This document shows, piece after piece, positions 25,088 through 35,175 of a DNA stretch of 64,000 nucleotides. The DNA is taken from contig CAMEDD010000004.1 of assembly GCA_945913285.1 (NCBI GenBank), positions 1-64,000 of the forward strand, read 5' to 3'. The stretch is from Candidatus Sulfopaludibacter sp. SbA3 (GTDB lineage: Bacteria; Pseudomonadota; Alphaproteobacteria; Caulobacterales; Hyphomonadaceae). The translations under genes and the position numbers were made by a program. The first letter of the stretch is position 1, and each line of letters opens with the position of its first letter. Under the pieces are notes generated by a model. The model did no database searches. It saw only the letters and a program-made list of their open reading frames with translations, and was not told the DNA's origin.

Positions 25088-26797
25088 ATGACCGACCAAC
25101 ACCTTGCCGCCGGTAGCGCGCCTGCCCAGCCCGATGAGCGGCGCTTGCCAGAAAGCTCGCGCGGCGGCGAGTTTGGCTGGCGGGTTTTTGTGGACGCCGT
25201 TGTGCCACCCGCTGCGGCGGTGCTCTGTTTTGCAACCGGCGTGCTGTTGATCTTCTCGGCGGTGCAGCCGAACCTGCCGGCGCGCATGGATGCGCTGATG
25301 AAGGTCTCAGGGCTCGTGGTCGCCGAACTCTCGCACCAGATGGCGTCGATTGCGGGCATGTTGCTGTTGTTCCTCGCGGCGGGCATCTGGCGGCGGATCG
25401 ATGTGGCCTACTGGACATCGCTTGGCGTGCTGGCGGCCGCGGCGGCGCTGTCATTGCTCAAGGGGCTGTATTGGGAAGAGGCCGGGCTGCTTCTGGCGGT
25501 GGCGATGGCGCTGTTGCCGTTCCGGGACAGTTTCTACCGGCAGGGTCATCTGTCCGGCAGCCTGCTGTCAGCGCCGGGAATCCTGGCGATGGTGGTCGTG
25601 GTGGGCATTGCGGCCGGCATCCTGCTCGTCTCCTACCAGGACGTTCCGTATGAAGATGATCTCTGGTGGACCTTCCTTGCCGACTCGGATGCACCACGAT
25701 CCATGCGGGCGCTGGCGGCGGCGCTTGTCGGGGGATTGCTGGTCGCCGGCTGGCAGCTGGCCAGCGTGCGCGAGGCGCGAGCAGATCCCAGCGAGCGGCG
25801 CGGCGAACTCGCCCGCGCCGCAGAGATATTCGCGGCGGCGCCAGATGGCCATGCTGAAGCGAACCTGATGTTTGTGGGAGACAAGTCCTTCGTGTTCACG
25901 CCGTCGGGGCGAAGCTGCGTGATGTATCGTCCGCATGCCGGTTTCTGGATTGCGATGGGCAATCCGGTTGGTCCGGCCGAAGAGACGTTCGAGGCGCTGA
26001 CGGCCTTTCACGAGGCGAGCGACCGGGCCGGGAAGGCGCCGGTGATCTACGCCGCGAACGGCGACCTGCTGCCGCCGCTGGTCGAGCTTGGTCATGTGAT
26101 CCGCAAGATCGGCGAGACGGCGTGTGTCGATGTGCAGGCGTTCAGCCTGCAGGGCCCGTCGCGCGCGCGCCTGCGTCAGGCCAACAGCCGGATGCAGCGG
26201 GACGGCTGGAGCGTCGAGATCGTGCCGCCGGGCGGGGCGCTGCCCTGGGACGGGCTGAAGACCGTCTCCGATGCCTGGCTGAGATCGCATGCCGGGCGCG
26301 AGAAGTCGTTTTCTCTCGGGCGGTTTGACCGGGATTACCTCTCGCGGTTTCCGGTCGCTTTGGTCGCGCGGCCGGGCGAGGCGCCAGTCGCGTTCGCTTC
26401 GCTCTGGCCGGGACCGGGCGGGCAGGAGGTGGCGGTGGACCTTATGCGCCACAGCGATGACGCGCCGAACGGGCTGATGGATTTCCTGTTCCTCAGCATC
26501 CTCGCATGGGCAAAGACGGAAGGCTTCCGCACGCTCGATCTCGGCATGGCGCCGCTGTCCGGAATCCGGGCCGGCCGGTTTGCGCCGCCGCTCGCGAAGC
26601 TGGGGCAGATTGTCTACAACTCGGGCGAGCGGCTTTATGGCTTTCAGGGCCTGAGGGCCTACAAATCCAAGTTCCAGCCGGACTGGCGGCCGGTGTTCAT
26701 TGCCGCGCCGCCAGGCGTGTCGCTGCCGGCGGCTCTGGCCTCGGTGGCGCTGCTGACGTCGGGCGGCGTGCGCGGCTTGTTAAGCCGGGGCGGCTAA
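25088..26797 (+). CDS. MprF-like aminoacyl-phosphatidylglycerol synthase, short form
   Basis: A 569-aa membrane protein with about six hydrophobic segments in the first 230 residues and a C-terminal DUF2156/LPG-synthase domain (about 240-560; motifs NLMFVGDKSFVFTP, FWIAMGNPVGP, DLMRHSDDAPNGLMDFLF, LDLGMAPLSG). Full MprF is about 850 aa, with an eight-helix flippase plus synthase. This protein lacks most of the flippase part. It probably attaches Lys or Ala to phosphatidylglycerol, lowering surface charge. It diverges from a DUF1345 gene, and the shared 32-bp gap must hold both starts' signals. Confidence 0.8.
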   Translation: MTDQHLAAGSAPAQPDERRLPESSRGGEFGWRVFVDAVVPPAAAVLCFATGVLLIFSAVQPNLPARMDALMKVSGLVVAELSHQMASIAGMLLLFLAAGIWRRIDVAYWTSLGVLAAAAALSLLKGLYWEEAGLLLAVAMALLPFRDSFYRQGHLSGSLLSAPGILAMVVVVGIAAGILLVSYQDVPYEDDLWWTFLADSDAPRSMRALAAALVGGLLVAGWQLASVREARADPSERRGELARAAEIFAAAPDGHAEANLMFVGDKSFVFTPSGRSCVMYRPHAGFWIAMGNPVGPAEETFEALTAFHEASDRAGKAPVIYAANGDLLPPLVELGHVIRKIGETACVDVQAFSLQGPSRARLRQANSRMQRDGWSVEIVPPGGALPWDGLKTVSDAWLRSHAGREKSFSLGRFDRDYLSRFPVALVARPGEAPVAFASLWPGPGGQEVAVDLMRHSDDAPNGLMDFLFLSILAWAKTEGFRTLDLGMAPLSGIRAGRFAPPLAKLGQIVYNSGERLYGFQGLRAYKSKFQPDWRPVFIAAPPGVSLPAALASVALLTSGGVRGLLSRGG

Positions 26798-26804
26798 GCA
26801 CGGT

Positions 26805-27374
26805 TCAGTCGTCTTCGCCGGCGGGGCTTTCGTCGCTGGTCTCGCGCCGGGGGCGTGCAATGAGTTCGCCGAGGTCCGCGAGTTCGATGAAGGTGTCGGC
26901 TTCCCGGCGTAGCTCGTCGGACATCATCGGCGGGGTGGCTTCCATCGTCGAGACGACCGAGACGCGCACGCCCCGCGCTTTCACGGCGGCGACGAGGTGG
27001 CGGAAATCGCCATTGCCGCTGAACAGGACGATGTGATCGCACCAGGCGGCGGCTTCGAGCATGTCGACGGTCAGTTCGACATCCATGTTCCCGCGCACGC
27101 GCTTGCGCCCGTCGCGGTCCACGAATTCGCGGGCGGGCTTCTTGACGACGTGGAAGCCATTATAGGCCAGCCAGTCGACGAGCGGGCGGACGGGGCTATA
27201 ATCGTCGCCTTCGACAATCGCAGTGTAATAGCTTGCCCGGATGAGACGGCCGCGGGACTGGAACTCCTTGAGAAGCTTGCGGAAATCGATCTCGAGGCCA
27301 AGCGCGCGGGCGGCCGAGTAGAGGTTTGCCCCGTCGATGAACAGGGCGAGGCGTTCGTCCTTGTAGAAGGCCAT
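26805..27374 (-). CDS. NYN-domain (LabA/DUF88) putative RNase
   Basis: A 189-aa PIN-like NYN-domain protein. Acidic catalytic residues are visible in LALFIDGANLYSAA (Asp), KRVRGNMDVELTVDML (two Asp) and VLFSGNGDFRHLV (Asp), the set needed for metal-dependent RNA cleavage. The C-terminal tail is acidic and probably disordered. LabA-type proteins act in RNA turnover. It is convergent with the mprF-like gene (7-bp gap) and divergent from rpoZ, with about 150 bp between them. Confidence 0.83.
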   Translation of the reverse strand: MAFYKDERLALFIDGANLYSAARALGLEIDFRKLLKEFQSRGRLIRASYYTAIVEGDDYSPVRPLVDWLAYNGFHVVKKPAREFVDRDGRKRVRGNMDVELTVDMLEAAAWCDHIVLFSGNGDFRHLVAAVKARGVRVSVVSTMEATPPMMSDELRREADTFIELADLGELIARPRRETSDESPAGEDD

Positions 27375-27472
27375 TGGCAATCGCCTTTTCTTCAAATAGG
27401 AGGGGCCAATCAATTGCCCGGAATCGCTATTGTTCTCGCTTAACCACGCTTGCGGAAGGCTGCAAGGATGGG

Positions 27473-27501
27473 TTGCCGCGACGTGCTGCAGCGCATATAA
27501 A
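27473..27501 (+). promoter_or_regulatory. Promoter of the rpoZ-rel operon
   Basis: TTGCCG (27473-27478) and TATAAA (27496-27501) are separated by exactly 17 bp, an almost ideal sigma-70-type promoter. It ends 27 bp before the rpoZ ATG, so the leader would be about 20 nt with the SD CAGGAGA inside it. Confidence 0.7.
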
Positions 27502-27528
27502 GGGCGGTTCTCAGGAGATTTTCCCGAT

Positions 27529-27879
27529 ATGGCCCGCGTTACTGTCGAAGACTGCATCCAGAAGGTTCCGAACCGGTTCGAGCTCGTGCTGCTGGCCGGG
27601 CACCGCGCCCGGATGATCCGCGAAGGCTCGCCGCTGGCTATCGACCGGGACAATGACAAGGATCCGGTCGTGTCGCTGCGCGAAATCGCCGACTCTGCCG
27701 TCGATCTGAAAGTCATCAAGGAAGCGCTGATTTCGAGCCTTCAGGACATCCGTCCGGGCGAGGAGAACGAGCGCGAAGCCGATCGCCAGGCCCTCATGGC
27801 CGCCCCGGCAGCAACCGAAGACGACGTCCTGCGCGCCTACCAGGCCGAGATCGAATCCGGGCGCGACGACCGCCTCTAG
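27529..27879 (+). CDS. rpoZ: RNA polymerase omega subunit
   Basis: A 116-aa omega subunit that stabilises the beta-prime subunit of RNA polymerase and, in proteobacteria, forms a ppGpp site. The N-terminal signature [23 protein letters not shown] continues into AGHRARMI. The acidic, Ala-rich tail (about 85-116) is typical of alphaproteobacterial versions. ATG at 27529 is supported by CAGGAGA ten bases upstream. It is 8 bp before rel, the classic omega-ppGpp synthetase linkage. Confidence 0.95.
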   Translation: MARVTVEDCIQKVPNRFELVLLAGHRARMIREGSPLAIDRDNDKDPVVSLREIADSAVDLKVIKEALISSLQDIRPGEENEREADRQALMAAPAATEDDVLRAYQAEIESGRDDRL

Positions 27880-27887
27880 GAGACTTC

Positions 27888-30149
27888 ATGGACGGCAGCG
27901 CCCTTTCCGAACCGGAAAAAGGGGCTGGCACAAAAGCTGGCGCAGCCGCTCCTGCGCCGGTGGACGACCTGCCGCCCGTGCCGACCCGCGAAGAACTGAT
28001 CGCGAAAGTGCGCGCCTATCACCCAAGGGTGAAATCCGAACTTCTTGGCCAGGCCTATGACTTTGCCGTGAAGCATCACGGCGCCGCGCAGCGCGATTCC
28101 GGCGAGGCCTATTATTCCCACCCCATCCGCGTGGCGAGCCTGCTCGCCGACGTGCGCCTAGATGAGGTGACCATCGTGGCGGGCCTGCTCCACGATGTGG
28201 TGGAGGATACCGAGATCGATATCGGCGATATCGAAGTGCGCTTTGGCGCGGACGTTGCGGAACTCGTGGACGGGGTCACCAAGCTCGACAAGCTTGAGTT
28301 CACCTCGAAGGAAGCCGCGCAGGCAGAGAACTTCCAGAAGTTCATCCTGGCGATGACGAGTGATATCCGTGTGCTGCTGGTCAAGCTCGCCGACCGGCTT
28401 CACAACATGGAAACGCTGCATTTCCGGAAGAAGCCTGAAAGCCGTCAGCGTACGGCGCGTGAGACGATGGATATCTATGCCCCGCTGGCGCGCCGCGTGG
28501 GCCTCTATGATGTGGCCGCGCGGATGGATGACCTCGCGTTCCAGGAACTGAACCCGGAAGCGCGCAGGGCGATCCTTTACCGGCTGGAAGAGCTGGAACG
28601 GGAGAACAAGGGCGACCTCGACCGGATCCGCGAAGACCTGACGGCGCTGCTCGACGAGACGGGCCTGAAATACCGGCTGCGTGGACGGCGCAAGCAGCCC
28701 TATTCGCTCTGGCGCAAGCTGGAGCGAAAATCGATTTCCTTCCGTGACGTGGCAGACCTCTTCGCGTTCCGTATCATGCTCGCTGATGTGAAGGATTGTT
28801 ACGCCGTACTCGGAGTAATCCATACGCACTGGGCCTGTATTCCGGACCGGTTCCGGGACTTCATCTCGGTGCCGAAGCCCAACGGCTATGCAAGCCTGCA
28901 CACGACGGTCCGCGCGTCGGGCAACAGGCGGGTGGAGCTGCAGATCCGCACGAAAGCGATGGATCGCACGGCGGAGTACGGCGTGGCCGCCCACTGGGGT
29001 TACAAGAACCGATCCTACGGTTTCGACGTGGACTCCGCGCGCGCGGCGGGTCTCGATCCCGAAGCCAACCTCAAGGCCTTCGCGGAATTGCTTCGCGACG
29101 GGGCGGAGCCGGGCGAGTTCCTCGAGCATGCCAAGCTCGAGATGTACCGCGAGCACGTGTTCACCTTCACCCCGAAGGGCAAGCTGATCATCCTGCCGGC
29201 AGGCGCGATGCCGCTGGACTTTGCCTATGCCGTGCACTCGGCTGTGGGCGATACGGCCATCGGTGCTCGGATCAATGGCGAGGAGAAGCCCATGCGCCGG
29301 CCGTTGAAGAACGGCGACGTGGTAGATGTCGTCCGTGGCCGGGCGCCGGCGCCGATGATCGGCTGGGAGGCGATGACCTATACCGGCCGCGCCAAATCGA
29401 AACAGCGCAAACTGGAGCGCGACCGTGAGGCGGCCGAGTTTCGGCGCCTTGGCGAAGGCCTGATCAACCAGGCCCTGCGCCGCGCGGGCGCTGACCCGGT
29501 GGACGTGATGCTGGTCGAGGTGGCCAACAAGTTCGGGATCTCCTCGATCGACGACCTGCGCGAAGAGGCGGGCCGCGGGCGTATTCTTACATCGGCGATC
29601 GTGAGCGCCGCCTTCCCTGGATATGAGCCCGAGCGAACGACGGATTCCGACAAGACGCCGATCGACAGCCGGCACGCACCGCTGTTTGTGGAGGGCAAAG
29701 ACCTCACGCCGGGCGTCACGCTGCACCTGGGCCATTGCTGCCGCCCGCTGCCGGGCGACCGGATCATTGGCGTGCAGGTGCCGGACAAGGGTCTGGTCGT
29801 GCATGTATCGAGCTGTCCCCGGCTGGCCCAGTATGACGACCAGCCTGAACTCTGGCGCGACCTGAAATGGACAGAGCTTGCCAAGACGGGCGCTGTTGCG
29901 GTTGGACGCGTACGGATCAACGCCGCCAACCAGCGCGGCGTGCTGGCCAAGCTCTGCTCGGCGGTGGCAGAGTCCAGCGGCAATATCGTTGGCATCTCGA
30001 CCAGCCTGCGCCAGCGCGATTTCATTGAACTGATGATGGATATTGAAGTGGAAGACCTGAAACGCCTGACCCAGATTCTCGCCGCGCTGCGGTCGCTGGC
30101 CGTGGTTGACCGCGCCGTGCGCGACCAGGAGGCCCAGGATGACCAGTGA
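27888..30149 (+). CDS. rel: Bifunctional (p)ppGpp synthetase/hydrolase (RSH)
   Basis: A 753-aa RelA/SpoT homologue. The hydrolase HD domain (about 60-200) keeps [10 protein letters not shown], so hydrolysis should be active. The synthetase domain (about 270-380) has [19 protein letters not shown] and the acidic [10 protein letters not shown] motif. TGS (about 420-480, [29 protein letters not shown]) and a C-terminal ACT domain follow. It is the single RSH type usual in alphaproteobacteria. Its last bases overlap pyrE by 11 bp. The N-terminal 30 residues are an Ala/Pro-rich extension. Confidence 0.95.
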   Translation: MDGSALSEPEKGAGTKAGAAAPAPVDDLPPVPTREELIAKVRAYHPRVKSELLGQAYDFAVKHHGAAQRDSGEAYYSHPIRVASLLADVRLDEVTIVAGLLHDVVEDTEIDIGDIEVRFGADVAELVDGVTKLDKLEFTSKEAAQAENFQKFILAMTSDIRVLLVKLADRLHNMETLHFRKKPESRQRTARETMDIYAPLARRVGLYDVAARMDDLAFQELNPEARRAILYRLEELERENKGDLDRIREDLTALLDETGLKYRLRGRRKQPYSLWRKLERKSISFRDVADLFAFRIMLADVKDCYAVLGVIHTHWACIPDRFRDFISVPKPNGYASLHTTVRASGNRRVELQIRTKAMDRTAEYGVAAHWGYKNRSYGFDVDSARAAGLDPEANLKAFAELLRDGAEPGEFLEHAKLEMYREHVFTFTPKGKLIILPAGAMPLDFAYAVHSAVGDTAIGARINGEEKPMRRPLKNGDVVDVVRGRAPAPMIGWEAMTYTGRAKSKQRKLERDREAAEFRRLGEGLINQALRRAGADPVDVMLVEVANKFGISSIDDLREEAGRGRILTSAIVSAAFPGYEPERTTDSDKTPIDSRHAPLFVEGKDLTPGVTLHLGHCCRPLPGDRIIGVQVPDKGLVVHVSSCPRLAQYDDQPELWRDLKWTELAKTGAVAVGRVRINAANQRGVLAKLCSAVAESSGNIVGISTSLRQRDFIELMMDIEVEDLKRLTQILAALRSLAVVDRAVRDQEAQDDQ

Positions 30150-30723
30150 CGATGTGCTTGATGTTTTCCGCGATGCGGGCGCGCTGCTCGAGGGGCATTT
30201 CATCCTATCATCAGGGCGTCGCAGTCCGGTTTTCCTGCAGAAGGCGCTCGTCTTTTCGCGGCCCGACTTATCGGAGAAGCTCTGCAAGGCGCTGGCGGCA
30301 AAGCTGACGGCGACATTCGGCAGGATTGATGTGGTCGCGGGACCGGCCGTGGGCGGAATAATTCCGGGATACGAGATTGCACGCCATCTGGGCGCGCGGG
30401 CGATCTTTGCCGAACGTGTCGAGGGCAAGCTCGAATTCCGGCGCGGCTTCTCGATTTCGGCGGGCGAGCGTGTGCTGATTGCCGAGGATATCGTCACGAC
30501 AGGGTTGTCCTTCCGCGAGACGGTCGAGGCACTCGCCAGGTTACCCGGCGAAGTGGTCGGCGGGGCGTGCATCATCGACCGGTCGGGCGGGCGCGCGGAT
30601 GTGGGCTGCGACCTCATATCACTCGCGCAGGTGAATTTTCCTGACTATGCGGCCGATGCTCTGCCTCCGGATCTTGCGGTGATGCCTGCCGTCAAGCCCG
30701 GCTCGCGGGGGCTCGCCGGATGA
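30139..30723 (+). CDS. pyrE: Orotate phosphoribosyltransferase
   Basis: A 194-aa type I phosphoribosyltransferase that converts orotate and PRPP to OMP. The PRPP-binding motif [14 protein letters not shown] lies at about 113-126. [15 protein letters not shown] and the flexible-loop Lys/Arg segment KLEFRRGF are also present. ATG at 30139 lies inside the rel 3' end, and the stop overlaps pdxJ by 4 bp. It works downstream of the dihydroorotase encoded at 10 kb. Confidence 0.94.
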   Translation: MTSDDVLDVFRDAGALLEGHFILSSGRRSPVFLQKALVFSRPDLSEKLCKALAAKLTATFGRIDVVAGPAVGGIIPGYEIARHLGARAIFAERVEGKLEFRRGFSISAGERVLIAEDIVTTGLSFRETVEALARLPGEVVGGACIIDRSGGRADVGCDLISLAQVNFPDYAADALPPDLAVMPAVKPGSRGLAG

Positions 30724-31478
30724 GCGGCTACCTGCGCCTCGGCGTCAACATCGACCATGTGGCCACCATCCGCAACGCACGCGGCGGGCCGCATCCGGAC
30801 CCCGTGCGCGCGGCGCATATTGCGGAAGCGGCGGGCGCGGACGGCATCACGATCCACCTGCGTGAGGACCGCCGCCATATCCGCGACGGCGACCTTGACG
30901 CCGTCCGTAATGCAACGCGCCTGCCGATCAATCTCGAGATGGCGGTGACGGAAGAGATGCAGGCGATTGCCACAGTGTTTCGTCCGTATGCGGTGTGTCT
31001 CGTGCCGGAACGGCGCGAGGAGCGGACGACGGAAGGCGGGCTGAACGTGGCCGGCATGCACAACCGCGTCGCGCCTATCGTGACGGCGCTGCGGGCTGCG
31101 GGCTCGCGTGTGTCCCTGTTCATCGAGCCGGACCCGGTGCAGATCGCCGTGGCCGAAGTGCTCGGCGCGCCGGTGGTGGAGCTTCATACCGGGCGGTATG
31201 CGGAGCTCTGGCTGGAGGGCGGCGCTGAAGCGGCCGGACCCGAACTCGAACGGCTGAAGTTCGCTGCGGCTGACGCGCGCCGCCGGGGCATCGAGCCGCA
31301 TGCCGGGCATGGGCTGACCTTCGACAATGTCGGCCCGGTAGCTGCCATTACTGAGCTTGCCGAACTCAACATCGGCCATTTCCTGATCGGCGAGGCAATC
31401 TTCATCGGGCTCGACGCGGCGATCGGTGAGATGCGCCGCCGGATGGACATCGCGCGCGGCGCGGCAGTAGCAGGATGA
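30720..31478 (+). CDS. pdxJ: Pyridoxine 5'-phosphate synthase
   Basis: A 252-aa TIM-barrel enzyme that condenses 1-deoxyxylulose 5-phosphate with 3-amino-1-hydroxyacetone 1-phosphate in de novo vitamin B6 synthesis. Family segments are [45 protein letters not shown] and [11 protein letters not shown], holding the catalytic His and Glu residues. The length is normal. It overlaps pyrE and acpS by 4 bp each; the pdxJ-acpS pair is widely conserved. Confidence 0.96.
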   Translation: MSGYLRLGVNIDHVATIRNARGGPHPDPVRAAHIAEAAGADGITIHLREDRRHIRDGDLDAVRNATRLPINLEMAVTEEMQAIATVFRPYAVCLVPERREERTTEGGLNVAGMHNRVAPIVTALRAAGSRVSLFIEPDPVQIAVAEVLGAPVVELHTGRYAELWLEGGAEAAGPELERLKFAAADARRRGIEPHAGHGLTFDNVGPVAAITELAELNIGHFLIGEAIFIGLDAAIGEMRRRMDIARGAAVAG

Positions 31479-31885
31479 TCATCGGTATCGGCAACGATCT
31501 CTGCAATATCGAGCGCATCCAGCGATCGCTCGACCGGTTTGGCGAGAAGTTCGAACGGCGCGTATTCACGCCTTACGAGATTGCCAAGGCGCGCGGACGG
31601 CGGCGTGTCGCGGAGACATATGCGAAGCGGTTTGCCGCGAAAGAGGCCTGCGCCAAGGCGCTGGGCACCGGCGTGCCGCGCGGGGGCGTGCACTGGCAGC
31701 ATCTGGGCGTGATCAATCTGCCCTCCGGCAAGCCGGGCTTTGAACTGACGGGCGGAGCAGCAGCGCGGCTGGCGAAGCTGACGCCGCCGGGGCATACGGC
31801 AGTGGTGCACCTGACCCTGACGGATGATCATCCGTGGGCGCAAGCCCAGGTGATCATTGAAGCTGTTCCGGTGGCGCAGGCATGA
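31475..31885 (+). CDS. acpS: Holo-[acyl-carrier-protein] synthase
   Basis: A 136-aa phosphopantetheinyl transferase that activates ACP with CoA. Metal-binding residues are D8 in [13 protein letters not shown] and E57 in [12 protein letters not shown]. The final strand ends [19 protein letters not shown], as in the family. It overlaps pdxJ and rnc by 4 bp. In many relatives lepB (signal peptidase I) lies between acpS and rnc; it is absent here. Confidence 0.94.
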   Translation: MIIGIGNDLCNIERIQRSLDRFGEKFERRVFTPYEIAKARGRRRVAETYAKRFAAKEACAKALGTGVPRGGVHWQHLGVINLPSGKPGFELTGGAAARLAKLTPPGHTAVVHLTLTDDHPWAQAQVIIEAVPVAQA

Positions 31886-32637
31886 CGCACGCACGCCCAA
31901 AACGTACACGCCAGCGCGCGGCGGCCAAGGCCGTCCGGCCAGGCATCAGCGAAGCGGCGATTCTCGAAGCAGAGATCGCCTGCGGTCACCGGTTCAAGGA
32001 CAAGGCGCTGCTGGTGCGAGGGATGACGCATCCGAGCGCCGTGAGCGCGGCGGACTCGCTGCAACATGCCAACCAGCGGCTCGAATTCCTCGGCGACCGG
32101 GTGCTGAACCTGTTGATTGCCGAGCGGCTGATCGAACGGCGGCGGAACGAGACCGAAGGGGACCTTGCGCCGCGTCTCAACCGGCTCGTCAAGAAAGGCG
32201 CGTGTGCGGAAGCATTCCGGTATCTGGGCCTCAACGCGTTCCTGCTGCTGTCCGACAGCGAAGTGGCAAGTGGCGGGCGGGACAGAGAATCGACGCTCGG
32301 CGATGCGTGCGAGGCGGTGATCGCGGCGATCTATCTGGACGGCGGCCTCAGCGCAGCGCGCAAGTTTGTCGAGAAGGCCTGGGCGCCGCAGTTCAACAGC
32401 GGGCCGGTCGAGACCAAGGACCCCAAGACCCTGCTGCAGGAATGGGCGCAGGGGCAGGGTCATCCGCTCCCGGATTATGTGGTGACGGGCCGGTCCGGCC
32501 CCGACCATGCGCCGGAATATGAAGTTGAAGTCCGCATTTCCGGGAACGGCGCTGCGGCGGCATCGGGTCCATCCAAACGTGATGCCGAACGGCAGGCGGC
32601 GGCGCGGATGCTGGAACAATTGAAAGGCAATACATGA
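31882..32637 (+). CDS. rnc: Ribonuclease III
   Basis: A 251-aa double-strand-specific endoribonuclease for rRNA and mRNA processing. The RNase III signature [18 protein letters not shown] has the catalytic Glu and Asp, and the second acidic pair is in [16 protein letters not shown] dsRNA-binding domain occupies about 175-248 ([14 protein letters not shown], then [16 protein letters not shown]). There is an extra basic N-terminus of about 20 residues ([18 protein letters not shown]). It overlaps acpS and era by 4 bp. Confidence 0.95.
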   Translation: MTHARPKRTRQRAAAKAVRPGISEAAILEAEIACGHRFKDKALLVRGMTHPSAVSAADSLQHANQRLEFLGDRVLNLLIAERLIERRRNETEGDLAPRLNRLVKKGACAEAFRYLGLNAFLLLSDSEVASGGRDRESTLGDACEAVIAAIYLDGGLSAARKFVEKAWAPQFNSGPVETKDPKTLLQEWAQGQGHPLPDYVVTGRSGPDHAPEYEVEVRISGNGAAAASGPSKRDAERQAAARMLEQLKGNT

Positions 32638-33581
32638 GCGAACAGGCCGTTACGCATGCGGGTTTCTGCGCCATCATCGGCGCGCCGAATGCCGGAAAAT
32701 CTACGCTCACCAACCGGCTCGTCGGGCAGAAGGTGGCGATTGTCACGCACAAGGTGCAGACGACGCGCTTTCCGGTGAGGGGTGTTGCGCAGATCGGTTC
32801 GGTGCAGGTGGTGATCGTCGATACGCCGGGCATCTTCGTTGCCAAACGGCGGTTGGACCGGGCGATGGTTAAAGCAGCGTGGGGCGGCGCGGACGATGCG
32901 GACGCCGTCGTGCACCTGATCGACGCTTCCGCCTGGGTGGCCGAGCATGAAGGCCGCACGAGCGGCGCGCAGCGCCACTCCATTGAGGACGATAGCCGGG
33001 TCATCCGCCAACTGAAGGAAACGGGAACGCGCGCGATCCTCGCGCTCAACAAGATTGACCTGTTCCCGCATGACCGTGTGTTGCCCGTCATGGCGAAACT
33101 GAACGCCGAAGGCGTGTATGACGAAATTTTCATGATCTCAGCCGAGAAAGGCGACAGCGTCGAGAAGCTCGGCGCAGCGATTGCGGCGCACATGCCGGAG
33201 GGCGAGGCGCTTTATCCGCCCGACCAGATTGCCGATCTGCCGATGCGCGTGCTGGCAGCGGAAGTGACCCGTGAAAAGCTGATGCTGCGTCTCCACCAGG
33301 AATTGCCTTACCAGCTGACGGTCGAGACCGAGAGCTGGGAAGAGCGTAAGGACGGCTCCGTCCGTATACAGCAGGTCATCATCGTCGGGCGCGAAGGGCA
33401 CAAGGCGATGGTGCTGGGTAAGGGCGGCGCGCAGATCAAGGAGATCGGCCGGCTAGCGCGCACCGAGTTGACCGAGATGCTGGAGCGGACAGTGCATCTG
33501 TTCCTGTTCGTCAAGATCGACGAGCGTTGGCAGGAGAAGCGCGAGAACTATTCCGGGTTCGGCCTCGAATTTGATGTATGA
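32634..33581 (+). CDS. era: GTPase Era
   Basis: A 315-aa ribosome-assembly GTPase that binds 16S rRNA. The G motifs are G1 IIGAPNAGKST, G2 region VQTTRFPVRG, G3 DTPGIF and G4 LNKIDLF. The C-terminal KH domain has MVLGKGGAQIKEIG. It overlaps rnc and recO by 4 bp. The insertion EGRTSGAQRHS between G3 and G4 is a little longer than in E. coli Era. Confidence 0.96.
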   Translation: MSEQAVTHAGFCAIIGAPNAGKSTLTNRLVGQKVAIVTHKVQTTRFPVRGVAQIGSVQVVIVDTPGIFVAKRRLDRAMVKAAWGGADDADAVVHLIDASAWVAEHEGRTSGAQRHSIEDDSRVIRQLKETGTRAILALNKIDLFPHDRVLPVMAKLNAEGVYDEIFMISAEKGDSVEKLGAAIAAHMPEGEALYPPDQIADLPMRVLAAEVTREKLMLRLHQELPYQLTVETESWEERKDGSVRIQQVIIVGREGHKAMVLGKGGAQIKEIGRLARTELTEMLERTVHLFLFVKIDERWQEKRENYSGFGLEFDV

Positions 33582-34309
33582 ACTGGTCCGATGACGGCAT
33601 CGTTCTGGGTGGTCGCCGCTTTGGTGAAGGCGGGCTGATCCTCGACGTGCTGACAGCCACGCGCGGGCGGCGTTCGGGGCTCGTCTATGGCGGGGCGTCG
33701 CGGCGCCGCCGGGCTCAGTTTGAGGCAGGCAACACGGTCGCGCTCAGCTGGAGCGGGCGGCTGGATGACCAGCTTGGGCGGTTTGATGTCGCGGAGGCGC
33801 GCCGGGACCGCGCGTCCCGCCTACTGGAGGATGCGCCCGCCTTGTCGGCGGTTTCCGCCATCACGTCGATCCTGCGAGCCAGCATGAACGAAGGCGATGC
33901 GGCGGGCTCTAGCCTCTACGAGGCGTCGGGCGTTTTGCTCGACCAGCTCGAGCATTCGCATATCTGGCCCGCGCTTTATGTGCGTTGGGAGCTCGGGCTT
34001 CTCTCCGCGTTGGGCTTTGGCCTCGATCTTGAAGAATGCGCGATCTCGGGGGCAAATGACGGGCTGACGCACGTCTCGCCGAAGACGGGCCGGGCCGTGC
34101 GGGGCTCTGAAGCTGAGGACTATCTCGACCGGTTACTGGCGCTGCCCGATTTCCTGCTGAGGCCCACCGCAGACGTAAAGCCCGGCGACATTGCCGCCGG
34201 GCTCAGATTGACCGGGCATTTCCTGGAGAACCGCCTGTTCGCTGCCGTTCACCGGGGCGTGCCGCCCGAGCGCGAACGGCTGGTGCTCCGCCTGCTGAGT
34301 AAAGCCTAG
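33578..34309 (+). CDS. recO: DNA repair protein RecO
   Basis: A 243-aa recombination mediator that loads RecA with RecR. It has an N-terminal OB fold (DDGIVLGGRRFGEGGLILDVLT, GRRSGLVYGGAS) and a helical C-terminal domain (YVRWELGLLSALGFGLDLEECAISG). The zinc-ribbon cysteines of some RecO proteins are not present as a set. It overlaps era by 4 bp at the start, and the convergent GST gene by 4 bp at the end. Confidence 0.92.
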   Translation: MNWSDDGIVLGGRRFGEGGLILDVLTATRGRRSGLVYGGASRRRRAQFEAGNTVALSWSGRLDDQLGRFDVAEARRDRASRLLEDAPALSAVSAITSILRASMNEGDAAGSSLYEASGVLLDQLEHSHIWPALYVRWELGLLSALGFGLDLEECAISGANDGLTHVSPKTGRAVRGSEAEDYLDRLLALPDFLLRPTADVKPGDIAAGLRLTGHFLENRLFAAVHRGVPPERERLVLRLLSKA

Positions 34310-34917
34310 GCCTTAGCGCTCGGCCTTGCGCCGGTGGCTGCGAACCAGCGGCCGACATTCTTGAATTCCGGGTTCAGCGGTTGGCCGACCGCGCCGCCGA
34401 AGGCGAGGAAGCAGAAGAGCAATACATCGGCGAGCGTGAACTTTTCACCGGCGACGTATGTGCGCGTGGCGAGCTGACCGTCGAGGAAGGCGAGCCCATC
34501 TTGCGCCTTGGCCTTGAGGCCAGGCGCCGCTTCCGGCAGGCAGCGCATCCGGCTCTGGAAAATCGGCAGACCTTCGGAAAAGCGAAAGCCGTTGGCGAGA
34601 GGTTCCATGATGTTGAGGTCGCACCAACGGGCCCAACGCCGCGTCTGGGCGCGCTCTTCAGGTGTCGCGCCGATCAGGCTGGCGCCGGGAAACTTCTCAT
34701 CGAGATATTCGCAGATCGCTGTGATCTCGGCGACAATTGATCCGTCATCGAGAACCAGTGCAGGCGACTGACCGGCGGGATTGGTCTTGAGGTATTCGGC
34801 TTCACGGTTCTTCCCCTTCATGATGTCGATGTCTTCGAGCGGGAGCGTGATACCGCGCTCTGCCATGAACATGCGCACGACATGCGGATTGGGGCCGACG
34901 GAATTGATGAGCTTCAT
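34306..34917 (-). CDS. Glutathione S-transferase
   Basis: A 203-aa cytosolic GST with an N-terminal thioredoxin-like domain (about 1-80: SVGPNPHVVRMFMAERGI, NPAGQSPALVLDDGSIVAE, ITAICEYLDEKFP) and an all-helical C-terminal domain. The NPAGQSPAL cis-Pro and the DDGSIVAE glutathione-binding segments are clear. AGGGAGG precedes the ATG well. It is placed between recO and parC on the opposite strand, which breaks the recO-parC order seen in Caulobacter relatives. Confidence 0.9.
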   Translation of the reverse strand: MKLINSVGPNPHVVRMFMAERGITLPLEDIDIMKGKNREAEYLKTNPAGQSPALVLDDGSIVAEITAICEYLDEKFPGASLIGATPEERAQTRRWARWCDLNIMEPLANGFRFSEGLPIFQSRMRCLPEAAPGLKAKAQDGLAFLDGQLATRTYVAGEKFTLADVLLFCFLAFGGAVGQPLNPEFKNVGRWFAATGARPSAKA

Positions 34918-35175
34918 GATGGTCCTCCCTGGACGTTTTGTCTGGATCGATCCTGACGGGGTGACGCAGGGGCTGGCAAGACCTGTTCATTCACAAGGCG
35001 TTCAGACGGCGCGACCAGGCCGATCGAGTGGCGCCGGCGGATTTTTTGCAGTTCCAGCCTTGTCATTTCCTTAACCAAAGGCCGCTTTCTGTTAACCTGC
35101 GCGTATCGGTGAGTCGGACACGGTTCTGGCCAGCCGGTGGCACAAGAATGTGGCACGAACTGCAAAGAGACCGAC

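Noticed and set aside
24312-25454. 380-codon version of the DUF1345 gene
   Set aside because: The first 130 codons are Arg/Pro-rich and run antisense to the mprF-like gene; the real start is at 25055 or 24959.
28158-30617. Minus-strand open frame of 819 codons antisense to rel and pyrE
   Set aside because: It mirrors the codon structure of the real genes. The product is His/Arg-rich and has no domain, while the plus strand encodes clear RSH and PyrE motifs.
35072-35097. Two TTAACC segments upstream of parC as a CtrA or other operator
   Set aside because: Spacing does not fit the CtrA pattern, and nothing else distinguishes them.
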